Origin: Rotaria macrura
Taxonomy: Eukaryota > Rotifera > Eurotatoria > Philodinida > Philodinidae
Direction: 5' to 3'
Length of the DNA stretch: 64,000 nt
Assembly: GCA_900239685.1 (NCBI GenBank)
Contig: OENT01000740.1
Span: 5,117 to 69,116 of the forward strand
Each line of letters starts with the position of its first letter. Positions within the stretch are counted from its first letter, which is position 1. The notes below the pieces were generated by a model. That model made no database searches, was not told the origin of the DNA, and was given only the letters and a program-made list of their open reading frames with translations. The position numbers and the translations under genes were made by a program. Positions 51,005 through 63,689 of this stretch are shown in pieces.

Positions 51005-51083
51005 TTAGGAAAAATATAGTGAAACCTAATATGAAGTAAAGAGAGAGAGAGAGAGGAACCAATGCCATTCGTCGACATGTCTT

Positions 51084-52241
51084 TCAACAGAGGAAATGCT
51101 CATTGTTCGATGACCATGGATAACTGAACATAATGATGCCAAGGATAGAGCCTACCAGATCCCCACCGAAATGAGCTGAAAGTACGATGTCGTACATAAC
51201 TATCAGAGATAAGCTGATAAAAATATGGGGTAATAAAAGTGACATCCTTTCTATCATGATAGAAAGATGACGGTCGGTTTTCCATTGAAATGTGATGATG
51301 CGATCCACAACCAAGAACAACATTATACCGTATAGAGCACCTGAAGCTCCAGTAGACGCTATAAAAGCATAAACAATAGCAATTATGAGAATATCAATCG
51401 TGATATCTAGCAAATAGTGTTGAAAAACCTAATTTACTCATATTGTGGCCATGTTTGAATTATTGAAGATACTGAGGGGTAACAAAAAAAGAAGGAAGTT
51501 GCATCAATACAATTACAGTTCCTTAGTGTTCTTCTCTTTTTGTCTATTCATTTTCTTTGAAAACTTGCACAGAATTATTCTATCAAAACAATTTTTAACT
51601 TCAAAAGTCATGTTTTAGAAGTTTCTGTTGAAAAAAGTATCTTACTTACAATATCGTCTGTATTGTTTAGTCAGTATTATACTTGATCCCAGTTCTGAAA
51701 GCTAGTAAATAATAGTCACACGAACTGAAACGTTTTTTAGCTCTAGTGGAATACCTTGTACCAGTTCTATCAATAGATTGCTTGTTAAATGTGATGAATC
51801 TGCATGGAATAGGTTAGCAGTAAACAATCGCCAAAGTTGACGTGGATATATGAAAGTCATACAAACATCTTTAAGCGAATCATCATACTGACATGTTTCA
51901 TTTTTCAACAATGTTTTGCATGTGACTAAACGAGTACGAATTTCGTAAGGTGTTGGTTGCATGCACGGTATGAAAAAATTGCAAAAATTTAACAAATGTA
52001 GCAGGAAATTTTGAATATTCTTACTGGTATTGATGTTTAGTAAGCAATAAATACAAATATGTAAGACACTCATGATGATGATGAACACTGGATGAGAATA
52101 CTTTCGATTCGATACATTATCGAGAATGGAAATGCGTCGAAACAACCAGAAGGAAAAACATTTCTTTTTAGTATGGAATTCATCAACTCGTATTGAGCAT
52201 GGATCTTTCATCTCCATTTCGAAAGCATATTGTTGAATCAT
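51084..52241 (-). pseudogene. rhomboid-family intramembrane serine protease with one in-frame TAG
   Basis: Rhomboids cleave substrates inside the membrane. Exons 51650-52241 and 51084-51358 (intron 291 nt, GTAAGT...TATAG) join in phase to 289 codons. Signatures: PRQLWRLFTANLFHADSSHLTSN with the HxxxN pair, VQGIPLEL, the catalytic GASG (Ser203) in STGASGALYG, and the catalytic His260 in SAHFGGDLVG. Several hydrophobic helices are present. Codon 180 (51702-51704) is TAG within a transmembrane segment, directly after RVTIIY. The frame continues on the other side as LSELGSSIIL, which fits the family's third helix, so the stop interrupts an otherwise intact gene. Possible readings are a recent pseudogene, a base-call error, readthrough, or a very small 30-nt intron (51702-51731, GT...TAG) that would remove the stop in frame. 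The upstream arm with CMQPTPYEIR and paired Cys is an extra-membrane loop. Confidence 0.8.
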
Positions 52242-54324
52242 TATTGCAGCAAAAATTCTTTTCTTCCGATGAATCTTAAATTTTCAGAATGAATCTGTAA
52301 CAATCTGTCTTATCTCATTGGAATCAGCAAATCGTTAGTGACACGAGTATCTATGTACCGTTTGAAAATATTTCTTTTTTTTAGTTCTGCGACAGATGAG
52401 CAAGTCCCTTGTGAAATAGATTTTCATTTTCCCGGATGGCTATTGTTGTTTTCATATCGACAAAAGTTCAATGAGAGTTTAATAATTGTAAACTGTGATT
52501 CATCACATACGATAAGAATAAATTTCTAAACGTTAGCTTACATAAAAAGAGCAACATTAACTTAAGTTTTTTTTCAAAGTTATTTATTCGTAGATTGATG
52601 ATATATTCATCGTATTGTATCCTTTCAGTTCTTCGCTACACACCGTTTTCTCTCTCTGCTTAGCTAGAGTGAGTGTTTTGTCGCTAAACTGGTAGAAAGA
52701 TATGACTACACATACGTACAGCACCATATTTCTGTGATGAATATCACGGACAGGTACTGTGCGTTTACATAATTATTTGATACCATAAATGACTATGTCA
52801 ATAGAGTATAAACATCCAACTGAGCATGGGTGTTAGGATCTATACTATCTATATACGCATGTATATAAATGGTCGATCTTTCTTTTTTGCTTTTCATCTT
52901 CTCTTTGGAAAGCTTGTTGTTTTTCTGAGCAGTAACAAATAAAACTTTCCACTGGAAAAAAAGGTTGCAATGTTTTCGTGTTTTTTTCGTTAAAACCTTT
53001 TAACCTCTTTACTTTTCTTCTCTTTCGGAAAAGCTTAGATTTTAAACGAACTATTTAACAAAATAAAAAGTAGCCACCCTAACAATTAGTGTTGTCTCCT
53101 CTTTTTTCCTTACAATATTCTTTTTCTAATTTCCAAAATGACTTATTTTTTCGTCTTTTGATACACATATTTCTCCATCTCGATCTATAGTTCTGAATAT
53201 GGAAATTATTGCCTTGTCTGTAACCGTCAACGTTTCTGATACAATGTGTCGCACATACGTTAACTAGAAGGAAAGATATTGTTTTTTCAGTTTAACAAAT
53301 TATTTTCAGGTAGTCTCGAATAATTTCTCACTTTTCATTTTTTATAATGCCAAAATTAAATAACTACTGATCTTCAGGACAGGTTTGTGCACGGAAGCGT
53401 TGGCAGAATCAACGTGTCTTGTCAGAAAATAGGAGTGTGTCTCAGGAAGAAATTACATCTGATAAAGATTATATAACTGTAGTGATTTGCTTTGCAGATA
53501 AGATGAAAATCAATGATATTGATGATCTGTTCAAATAGATCAAACCAAAGGAACAAAGTGGCTGAACCATTGCTTGTGTTTTATTATGTTTGACTCTGCA
53601 TGTCATATAATGATCGTTTCAAATTTAATTTCGGAGATACCAACTTCGCAGGCCACGCATGACAAGATCTAGTACAATATCAGAAGAAATTTTTACAACA
53701 GTTTCTTTCAGTAACGACTCTGATATGTATTCTTCTCCGATACAATAAGAGTAACTTAGATATAAATCGTGCTTTACATTTTCTTCATTTTCCCGTATCA
53801 GTTCACTGTGAATAGTGCTACATTTCAGAGTTATGATATATCAGCTCAGTATTAGTTGTATAGTAATCAGGCGCTATTTTATTGAAATTACTGATTGTTC
53901 AAAGAATGTTTTAGCAGCCACGAAATCGAAATTATGTTAAATAATGCAGGGATTCATTAAGCTTATGCTCACTATTTATTAGATTTTGAAAAAGTAATTT
54001 CAGAATATTATTCTGCAGACCAATTTCAATAGGTGGATGAAAGGGCTGTGTGAAAATCCTGGCCATGCCATTTTCATAAGCTGCCAACAGGAAAAATCCA
54101 GAAATCTATTTGAGATCTCCGTCGAATTTAATGAGTTGTATGGGTGTTATTTCACTTTCGAGTACAAACAGAGGCCCACAAAGGCTAATCGTTAAGAAGA
54201 TAAATCCTCAACTGATTGTTTTGTGTAGAGGATATTCGCAATTCTCGGTGTGCAATTAAGTCTAAACTCCATTTATTTGTCAAAAACATGAACAAGGAAT
54301 TCAATTTTTTCTTCTTGAAGGTCA
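52242..54324. other. intergenic, no supported gene
   Basis: About 2.1 kb between the rhomboid and MFS genes, both on the minus strand. An open frame of about 55 codons on the plus strand near 53370-53540 starts without an ATG and has no recognisable motif. Confidence 0.5.
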
Positions 54325-56506
54325 CTACTGGACACTTTGTGTATCGTTAACAGTTATTTCTGATTTGATGCTTTTGGTTTTATAAAACACGAACGCTGTA
54401 TCTATAGCCAATATTATTACAGCTGTAAGCAGGTAGATGCTTATCAACCTTCCAGTCAAAATCTTCCATCCAAGATATTGTTCGGCGAATGCTGCTGAAA
54501 AGAACGATATCGATATGCTAAGCATAGTAATTGCTTCATATAATGAATGTGTTTTTGCTTTTTCCTCTGGTCTGTGCGATTTCATTAGCAATGCTGATGA
54601 TGCTACGTATCCGAAATTCCACCCAATGCCAACAAAAATGAGACCTAAATTGAAAGAACTAACGGCCAAACTACGTTGAAATAGTAGTGCTCCTATCAAT
54701 TGTGTACAAAGACCAGCAAGCATAACCAATCGACTACCAAGCCAGTTGCATAGAATTCCGGAAAAAAAAGATGGAACAAACATGCCTAATAGATGCAATT
54801 CAATAGCTGTTATTGCTTGGCTAAAACTGTGACCCGCTCCAATCATTGCTAGAGGCGTAGCCGACATTTGAATGCCCATCGCTGACCATGAAACGAAGCC
54901 AACAAGAGTAAGGATCAGAAATGTTCGTTGACTAGCTATTACAAATATTGAACGACCACTTGGACTAGAACTACTGTTCATCGTCGTGGAAACTGAAGTT
55001 GATGTATGTGTGGTGATCTTACGGTTTATCGGAGGAAATTCGACAATTTTCAGGATGAGACAAAGCAACACGCATTCACCTAATGCTGCTATATAAGCCC
55101 CACTATATGGCTTCGGTAATATATTGACAGTATGCTTAGCTATTTCTGGCCTAGAGTAAACCAAAGTACCATAGATAGAAAACACGTTTTCGATATCATC
55201 TATGGCATGACTGTGTAATAAACTATACAGCCACGTATAACACAAGCATGAGTGTTGGTTACATAGAGAATCTTCTGTGGTGGAATAAAAGAACAGCTCA
55301 ATGTATGTGCTTGACAAACAGGAACGGCGATATTTCATCAAAAGTAGTGATCAAATTAGAGTATGGCTGTGGGCGTCGGAAAATTTTCAGATCACCTCCA
55401 CACAAAGACGTTCAACTAAATCTCAGCATTCCAACAGCCAAGTTCTAATAAATCTCTTGTATAGATATTCTAGTACTCTGGTGCTATTCCGTTTTTGAAG
55501 CTATATAGCTATAGAATGGATCTTTTGTCAACTAATCCAGTTGGTAGAGGCTACGATGGATATTTAGCGAGAGTTTCAATGGATCTGCTACGATCGGCGA
55601 CAGTCTCATGTGTTTTTCGATAAGTAATTTATCAATCGTCGAAGCTACTGTGATAGACGTACTAATTAGTTTCGCTCTCTTTTCCCAAGTGGTCTCATCT
55701 TAGCTCATATTTAGATTCTGCGTACACTATGCTGAAATCTTTTAATATGGGATTCAGAACTAATGTTAGCATAAAACGGTTCAAGAAATTTGTGAAATAT
55801 AAGAGATTTTCTTAACTGAAAAGATCTGACACCTTCATTTTTTTTTACTTTTGCAATATCAATTTTGTCAGGAATCATAGCAGTTCGATTCTAACGCATC
55901 AATAAAAAAATAATTTTGATAAACATCAACCTACCCAAGTAGTGCAGAGAAACAGCCACCAGCTATGACCATCGCAATAGCTTTTGGAGCGAATTCCGGC
56001 GTCGAAAACTGTAATGCTACCAGACGATAGTACAATGTACAAGGCACCTGTCCACCTACAAACCCAGTACTCACGATTAACAACCAATAGAGCTTATACC
56101 AAGCGGCCACGATGCTTAATCCAGCTCCAATCATAGCCATAAGAGCACCCGAATAGAATGGTGCTCGGTATCCGAACCGAGCTATGGTACGGGGTAAAAA
56201 TACAGACAAAGTAGTGCCAATTAAAAGCATAAAGCCGATAGGTATTGTGGCCAAATGCCAATTAGTAAAACTTGTAGCTGCTAACGTGGTTGTGCTGATT
56301 TGGATGTAGTACACGCTTTGACCAAGACTCCACAAGCATGCCAATAGGAATACATTCCATAACATTTTTCGAAACAGCGGATCTGCCCATCGCGCTCGGA
56401 GACCATTGGGCGACCAAAAAGTTCGGGATTCAATGTCATTTATATTCTGCTCTTGTGCAACACTAACTGATTTGTCATGTTCTGGAACGTCAAGTTTTTT
56501 TGGCAT
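54325..56506 (-). CDS. major facilitator superfamily transporter, bacterial-like (2 exons)
   Basis: A 465-aa secondary transporter. Exon 1 is 55935-56506 and exon 2 is 54325-55150, with a 784-nt intron (GTAGGT...CTCTAG); the junction restores GGCFSALLGPEIAKHT, a known signature of this MFS branch. About 12 hydrophobic helices are visible, with a central loop (ITTHTSTSVSTTMNSSSSP) separating two six-helix halves. Motif-A-like RTIARFGYRAPFYSGALM lies after helix 2. The residues before helix 1 (about 1-45) are charged and cytosolic. The overall style, with GGQVPCTLYYRLVALQF and the LGPE junction, matches bacterial and fungal proton-coupled transporters rather than animal solute carriers, so transfer is a plausible inference. 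The substrate cannot be predicted. A second 66-aa open frame on the opposite strand (55248-55448) is a shadow. Confidence 0.88.
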
Positions 56507-58680
56507 TGAATCGAACTGAGCTAATGAGAAAAATTAAAGATGCACATACAAAAGGTTTTGGTACACTTGACTGCTCCTATGTATTACATAAGCACTGCAT
56601 TACATGATGATTTATGTTCAATTTTCAATTAAAAAATGAGTTGATTTCCTGAGATCCAAAAAAACAATTTTCGAGAAATCAAAAAGGCTGTAACCATAGA
56701 ATATGAATTCTTCCCATTAACTATTATTTCCATGCTACAATTTTGCAATCATTCAGTTTTTAAGCTTCGACAACTTTAAACCTTCATAGAAACAAGTTTT
56801 CTGGAATTTCTGCAGAGACAATGGAGATTTTACACTTGAACGCTGTGTCCTATTCTGTAAAGTTTGTGGAAGTCATTCACTAAGTAAGCGTCAACAGGAG
56901 TTCCTACGATTATTCTTTATTCTACCTGTTTGATTTCTATTTGCTTGGCAGAGCATACGAGGGTACAATGCATCACAGAGACTCTTTTCTATATGCACAT
57001 CTTTTAAATGAAGAAACTGGATAAAAGGTTGACTAATTAAAAAGTATCCAAAAAGTGGAAGTGTTTCTGCTTTGCACTATTCTGATAGGTTCTACCAAAC
57101 AAAAACACTGAACTGTATCGAAGGAACGTTCTCAGGGAGTTTTTCACTAGCTATTGAATTTAAGTCATGTCATACAATAATACCAAAGAAAAAATGCCAG
57201 GAAATTCGGCTATTGATATAAAACTAGAATTTGTACTCAAAATAATGAATTTAAAATAGTAATTCACACGTCATCACGTGGAGTAATGAATGTGGGAATT
57301 CGAGCGATAATTGGTGTATGATCAGGTTTTTTCCGATAATGTATTTAAAAAGTGCAAATGGATGCGGTATAAGTGTCTCATTGCACCATACTTATGGGTA
57401 TCTACGTGAATATGTTCTAAACTTAAAATCTAAATCTTGCATTCAAAACATATGACGCGTAATTATTGTCTTGTAGATAATTAAGTTACTGATGATCTCA
57501 AAATTCAAAGACGAATTAATACTAATGAGAAGCAATATTTATGGTTATCTCTTATGTGCGCTTTGTAAATAGGCGTAGAGTGTGTTCAAGTACGAGAATA
57601 AACAGCTTTGTTAGTTTTTACTTCGAACATCTGTTCCCTGGATCTATGAATGGTGCAAATAAAGCGTTCACTATACTATGGGACCCATCGACATGAGTCA
57701 CACTAGAGAATGTATTGTGGAGGAGTCATGTATTATTATTGAAGATACTAAATATGAAAACAAAATAATTGACTGTTTGCCGTTAGTGATAGCAAACCTT
57801 ATTAAAATGATGATCACTGTATGTTGTATCTATGATTTTACCATGAGAAAAAGCAAAATTCGTAGGTACACATATAATGTCTGACCTGAATTGTAAAATG
57901 TGAAGAAATTTCAATAATAGTCAATCGAGAATGATATTTATACTTCAAATCTTCTATGCAATATTAATTCATCTTCACACTTTCAGATACTAGATGACCT
58001 CGAATATCTTTCACAAATCATGAGCGAAAAGTCGATTCAAGGATGGTAAGTTTGAATATGAAACATACATAAACTGTCATAGTTTGAAACTCAGAAATGA
58101 AATATATCGATCATTACATATCAGCATCCAAAAACATCGAAAAATTGAACCATACTAGAGGGTGCGAAATCTCAATACGGTGTCACAATTGAATCAATAC
58201 CCAAATTACAAGTAGTTGAATCTTCGCGTAAGCTTCTTCGTGAGATTAAAAAAGAGTTTTCAATAGAACTTTTCTGAAATCATTTACTTTTTGCTGTATG
58301 ATTGGAAGTCGATGAATTCTAAAGCGTTTCAATTAGTTTTCAAATGCTTATTTTCTAACTTCTAACATGTCAGAAAAGTGTATATTGAATGGAACGTTAA
58401 AGTCTGACGAGATTCAATTGTATCTACATTGTTTGTAGGAAAAGATCCTAGTGACTCTAATAGCATCCATTAGGCAGATCTACTTCGGTGAAAGTGTTTA
58501 CGGAATACGATCGGAAAGATTCTCAATAAATGGAAGGAGAATCCGACTATATTTCTATAGAGAACGTCGGTTTCTAGAATATTTCGGTACTTCTGCTAGG
58601 AACGCTAAGAAGGGATTAACTATTTTGACGATCTCAACAATCCTCAGTACTAAATCTTCCTTTCTCTTATTCCCTATCGT
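56507..58680. other. intergenic, nothing recognised
   Basis: About 2.2 kb. Small ORFs (57678-57884, 58451-58687) lack support. Confidence 0.5.
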
Positions 58681-58917
58681 TCATTGAACTCTTGATACAT
58701 TACCATTCAAGTCATGGACAAAAGTATCATTGGATTCAATTGTATGATGTGCTAACGTATTATGGCTTTTAGAATTTCCAGTTGGATCATGAGAAAACGC
58801 ATTACCATCGGCGGATGATAAGGCTGATGCTCCGTGTTGTGTAACATTTTCTAATGTTGATTGATGTAATGATTCAACATCAATGATCAATTCGATTGGA
58901 TTCGTAGAGGTTTCCAT
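58681..58917 (-). CDS. possible small protein, function unknown
   Basis: A 78-aa open frame (begins METSTNPIELIID) rich in Ser, His, Asn and Thr, with no Cys and no hydrophobic segment, unlike most random ORFs here. The start has a good context (A at -3, G at +4) and is preceded by in-frame TGA and TAA, so it cannot extend upstream. A plausible splice acceptor (TTCGTTTTAG) lies about 50 nt upstream and a GTGAGA donor further up, suggesting a 5' UTR intron. The same upstream bases are also open in another frame as an acidic stretch (REEKEEDIQLHEPLINGN), so a frameshifted longer gene is an alternative. No family recognised. Confidence 0.25.
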   Translation of the reverse strand: METSTNPIELIIDVESLHQSTLENVTQHGASALSSADGNAFSHDPTGNSKSHNTLAHHTIESNDTFVHDLNGNVSRVQ

Positions 58918-61900
58918 TTATCAATGGCTCATGCAACTGTATATCTTCTTCTTTTTCCTCTCTAGGTTGCAACTAAAACGAAATTACAATTTGTAAAGTA
59001 AAAACGTTATCACTTCGACATAATGCAACATGTTCTCTCACCTTGATAAAATATCTGTTGTCGATTATTCGACACAACGCAACAATGACGAATCATTTCA
59101 GCTTCTTATCCTTTCAGTTTCGTTTTTTTCATTATATCTTAACGGTGTGTGCAAGATGACACTTCATCAAAATTGAAAAACGCTGCAATTTCAACAGATA
59201 GATAACCAAAAGAGAATTACTTCGAGTCCACTTTTAAATTTTTGAGCGATGGAACGATTGTTTGTTGTTCATACTTAGGATAGTTCAACAATTTTAAACG
59301 AAGCCATTTAAATATTGAATTAGATTAGAAAAAGATCTACTTCAAATTCATTGATTTAAAAGTACGTTTTCATCAGTTCAATTGTATAAATTCAATTGAT
59401 ATCAAATCAATATTTTTTTATTTATTAAAATATCATTTTTAAGTCATGAATTTGAAAATTATGTAGTTTCTGAGCGATTTATTGTTCAGAATACAAGGTT
59501 TTTTTCCGTTTTTGATAAAGAATTCAGGAAAATCATAAGATTTTTTTGTAATACTTTGAGTCCAAGGGAAAATTCCAACGAAAAGAGAATCGAAATTTCA
59601 CTTCTTACACGATCCAATCAATTGAAAACGGGTAACTACCTCTCCTTAATGACAATATCTGAAGATGAAATTGGAAATAATGATGATTGCTTTCCTATAA
59701 TGGAAAACCAATATTATAATACTTTGATAGTTTTTGAAAGAAGCAATTCTATAAAAATTTGTCCAATAAGCTGTGGCATTTGCAATATATTATCATAGTT
59801 TAGTGCTGTATCGATGACAGATCATTTTCGTTCAGACGAAGGCAATCTGTTTAATTTAGTCTTGACAGGTCCATGGCCATTGAGTTTCGCTTGTTGCTTT
59901 GAAAATCTTGCCGACAAGAATTCAGTGGCGAGAGAAATACTGTATCTGTACGGATCACTGATAAAATTCCTGATGTCCAGAGTGGTTGACTTGCGGAGTT
60001 GATTGAGTAGATTTAATGAAACATTTTCATGGACGCGAAAGGTTTTATCTCATTGATCAACCAACGTTCATTATTAATATTTGTCAGTGTCTGTTAGTAA
60101 TTCACTCGTAAGTCAACTAGCCTAGGTAACATAATTTAAGTCGACCGGAAGAATCTGTATTCAATCATATTGAGTATCTGTTTATCAGATAAATAGAGAA
60201 TGTTGGTGTGCATACAGATCATCGCTCCATCGACCGCCAATCCAACTCCAACCATCATTCATAATCAAAACCATAACTACACCTCATAGCCACTATACTT
60301 TCGCTACAGTAATGTGTTAAAAGTCTGACCGATGAGGTAAAATATAGTTCTTTTCCATACCAATTACCATCTGTACTACTTAATGTAGCAAATCCTTATG
60401 ACTATAGAGGAAAATATACAGGGTTTTCCAAAAGAAATCAACCTACAATCTAGAATATTGTTTCGCCACCTTGAATATTTAGGCTTTAATAGAATTCACT
60501 TTCCAATATAAAGCGTTAGAAAAAAACCACGAATTAGTATTAGTTTTATAAATGGAAGATTTATCTGTAACTTTAGATAAAACGATGTTCAGAAAATGAG
60601 AAATTTATGCAGGAGCACTGTAGCTTTTCCGAAAATCAACTCTGATTTTAGACGAATTCAATATAGTTATAGAGCTGGTAGTTGTACTCATTTTACGAGA
60701 GAGACCTTAGTTAAAAAATAATAAGCTTTTATGAGAATTTCAACTGTACATAATTGTTCTTATTCATCGTTGAGTATCCAAACATGTTGCTGTTTCTAAT
60801 GGCATGCATTTGTCGACACGAAAGTCTAAAATAATTAATAACTTACACCCGTATCATAGCAGTTGGAAAGTTTTCTTTTCTCTCTGGAATCAATCATAAT
60901 TGAGACTAATCCAAGTGAGGGAAAAACTACTAAAATCGAAAAGGACTCCACAATATGCAAAACACTGTGGAATACTGCTTATACATATATATAAGCTTTA
61001 ATAGGATAAGAAAACTGCCAATAATTTAAAAGGGAAATACTCTCTACTCTACCAGAAGGCCATGAAGTTTTTGGTAAGCCTTTCAGATTCTAATACTGCT
61101 TTGATATTGAGTTACTAGATATTCAAAAAAATAATGCAAGTAAATTTGTTCCAGAATGAATCTTACGTGCCATACATTTTGCATCTTGTTTACCGTTACA
61201 AAAAAGTGTTTAAAAAAACTTCCCACTAATTACTAGCTTTTTTCTTGCTCTGTGTTACAGAAACAATCGGATCACAAACTGAATATAAAAGATGTAGAGA
61301 GATTATTGCCAAAAATCTGTTCATTTCTTTTGGATCATTCTATATTTCGTGAACATCCACGTCACATACAAACAATAGTTTCATATCGATGGATTAATAC
61401 TTATAGATACAGAATATCAAGATGTTGCAACACAGGTTTAAACTCTTCTAATCCATTTACTCAATTTGGGGTTAGTTTCAAGGCTGATTGAGTTTAGTGA
61501 CTGTCAAATTTTCCAGTTTTTCGACCAACGTCCAATATAATTGTCAGTATTAAATAAAAATCGAAATTTATTTGTTTTACACTGACTAGATTATTATTTC
61601 ATGCAATTGGTAAATACGAGAAAGAATACGACCACGTTTTTACCTTGGTAATAACAAGCTGCATTATTCTGATAGTTCGATACTTTTGTCTCTACTATTC
61701 GATGAATGAACAATAACGCAATAAAAGGATCACAAAAGTTATCAAAGTTTTCATACTTTATTTTTACTTAGAAAAACGTTTTCATAACGAATTCAATATT
61801 AAAACAGTAAAGTTCTTTATCATCATATGGATTCAGTGATAATCATGGAATGAAGCAAAGAGGGTTTATACAAGGTGAATATTATTTACAAAGAAAGAGT

Positions 61901-62162
61901 AATGAAGAAAAGAAAATAAAAAATACAAATAAAAGTGCAAGCGAAGAAATATATTTGCATATATTCTAACAGATCAATATAAATAGAAAGACAAAAGAAA
62001 AATGTACAATGAAAAGAAAGGCATTTTCTGTTAACATAACTAACGTCAAAAGAAACTAATGATGACACAAGGGCCTTAACTCGCACAGAGCTTAACATTG
62101 GTATGTGTTATTTTAATCCGGACTAAATATATAGTAACTAATAAATCCATTATGTTATAGTT
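58918..62162. other. intergenic, no supported gene
   Basis: About 3.2 kb. One plus-strand open frame (61252-61491) follows a good acceptor (GTGTTACAG), but I could not find partner exons or a motif. The rest is AT-rich spacer. Confidence 0.45.
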
Positions 62163-63689
62163 TTATGGTGATTGTTTCAATTCATCAATAGTTTTTAAAA
62201 ATATTTTTCGATGTAAAAGTGTCGATACACCTAAATCTTGTAAAACTGCATCATCTATGAATGTTAGCAATAAGTGGCCATTGACACCTTGATTACGAAA
62301 ATTGTCTGAATAATCCTTATTAATATCTTTTAGGGATTTTACCCATCGACAAACGCTGTTAATAGCCCATTTTTCACAATCTCTCAGCAAAACTAAAAAG
62401 AGAGACTTAACACTTTTATGGTATGCGTGCAAAAAATAAAATTCGGAAAATTTTTACCATCTCCATTTTCCAACAATCTCAGCTTGACGCATCCATTGGA
62501 ATGCCGACCTTGAAAACAACATGTCCACCAACCTCTGACAAAATCATACTCGATACAATAAAATCGTCCAGGATGATAGCTGTCCTTTTGTAATCCTGTT
62601 TGGCAACAGCCAGCACGAGAGAGCTCATCAATACGCGCACACATATCAATTGTAGTATTTTCTTCGTTTTGTAGTGCGTTACAGCATGACCATTTCTTTT
62701 TTGTCTCATCAAAATCACCAATATGCACATAATTCTTGTTTTGTTTGTACCACTCAACAGCTTCGTTGAGTAAAACATTAAGAAACAAGTCCTTTCCGCT
62801 TGCATACTCTTTGATTGTCATGTGGCGAGTATTGGCTATTAAAATTTTCTTGTGTTCATTATATCTATCACGAGCATCAGGATGAGTACGCAAATATTCA
62901 CGGAATGCAATGAAACTGTTTTCATCTCCCCAACCACAGCAAAAAAAGTGAATAATGAATCCTTTCTAAAAATATACTCTTTCGATGAGACTTGCGGCCA
63001 ATTTAAAACTCTTTAAGAATAAGTTACCTTTATCAGAGTGTCCCCACGATTGCAACCCCAAGCTTTCCCAGCTTTGTATTGGTAACCCATGTTTATTAAC
63101 GTGTCGATGGTTTCTTTAAAAGTTGTTGCGTAATAGCCATCTCTAGGATTTCCTTGAATCAATAGCATATCAATAATTGGTTTTGCGTACATTCCTTGGA
63201 CACTTGTGCTACCTATATGTTCCATTTCTAACAGCAATGGTTGGTCTTTGAAATGACCTTCTCGTATATAGAGATTGCTCTAAATAGAAAAATAAAACCT
63301 GTGCAGAGACTCAGACTTAACTCAGTTTCTCGACTTTTTACCACAATATTTTTATATTCTTCCCTAAATAAATTGGGCCATTCGGGATCATATTCCTTTA
63401 ACACAATTTCCTCTGATTCATAGTTTCGCCACGCTAAAGAAGCACCCGTTTCATTTTCTCTATATTCGAAATAGTAATCAACAGTATCACCAGTATAATT
63501 AGCGGATTTTAAAAGGGCTTCCGGTAATTTACTGTCTTTGATTGAATTTATGAATTCATTGAACTCTGGGTATTGCAATGGTTCAAGTTCAAACGATTCG
63601 ATGTAGAATCCATTGCGGAATATCCATACAGTCTGCTGTTTACGATTACTTCCGGTTTGATTCTTACTTAGAACAGTCCATGTATGCAT
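62163..63689 (-). CDS. GrpB-domain protein fused to a CHORD-like Cys-rich segment and a SAM domain (4 exons)
   Basis: Exons 63342-63689, 63028-63279, 62458-62965 and 62163-62392 join in phase to 445 aa. Start taken as the first ATG in frame; upstream TTG is not used. Residues about 1-95 are an unrecognised lead. Residues about 96-275 match the GrpB (UPF0157) family of the nucleotidyltransferase superfamily: VLKEYDPEWPNLFREEY, MEHIGSTSVQGMYAKPIID (135-153) with the GS and Asp pattern, and FREYLRTHPDARDRYNEHKK. Residues 290-360 are Cys-rich: KKWSCC, GCC, YHPGRF, GWWTCC and GC, spaced like the zinc-binding CHORD module. Residues about 378-442 form a SAM domain (WVKSL, INKDY, GVNGHLLLTFIDD, LGV). 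GrpB is mainly bacterial and fungal, while SAM is a eukaryotic interaction domain, so this is a composite gene. Reaction and partners are unknown. Confidence 0.87.

Noticed and set aside
50853-51068. Minus-strand ORF running through the fold-back element
   Set aside because: Its sequence is mostly the inverted repeat itself, and it starts after the rhomboid stop codon.
53370-53540. Plus-strand open frame of about 55 codons following TTCAG
   Set aside because: No ATG, no motif, length within chance expectation.
61252-61491. Plus-strand 79-codon frame following a good splice acceptor
   Set aside because: No upstream donor exon and no recognisable domain.
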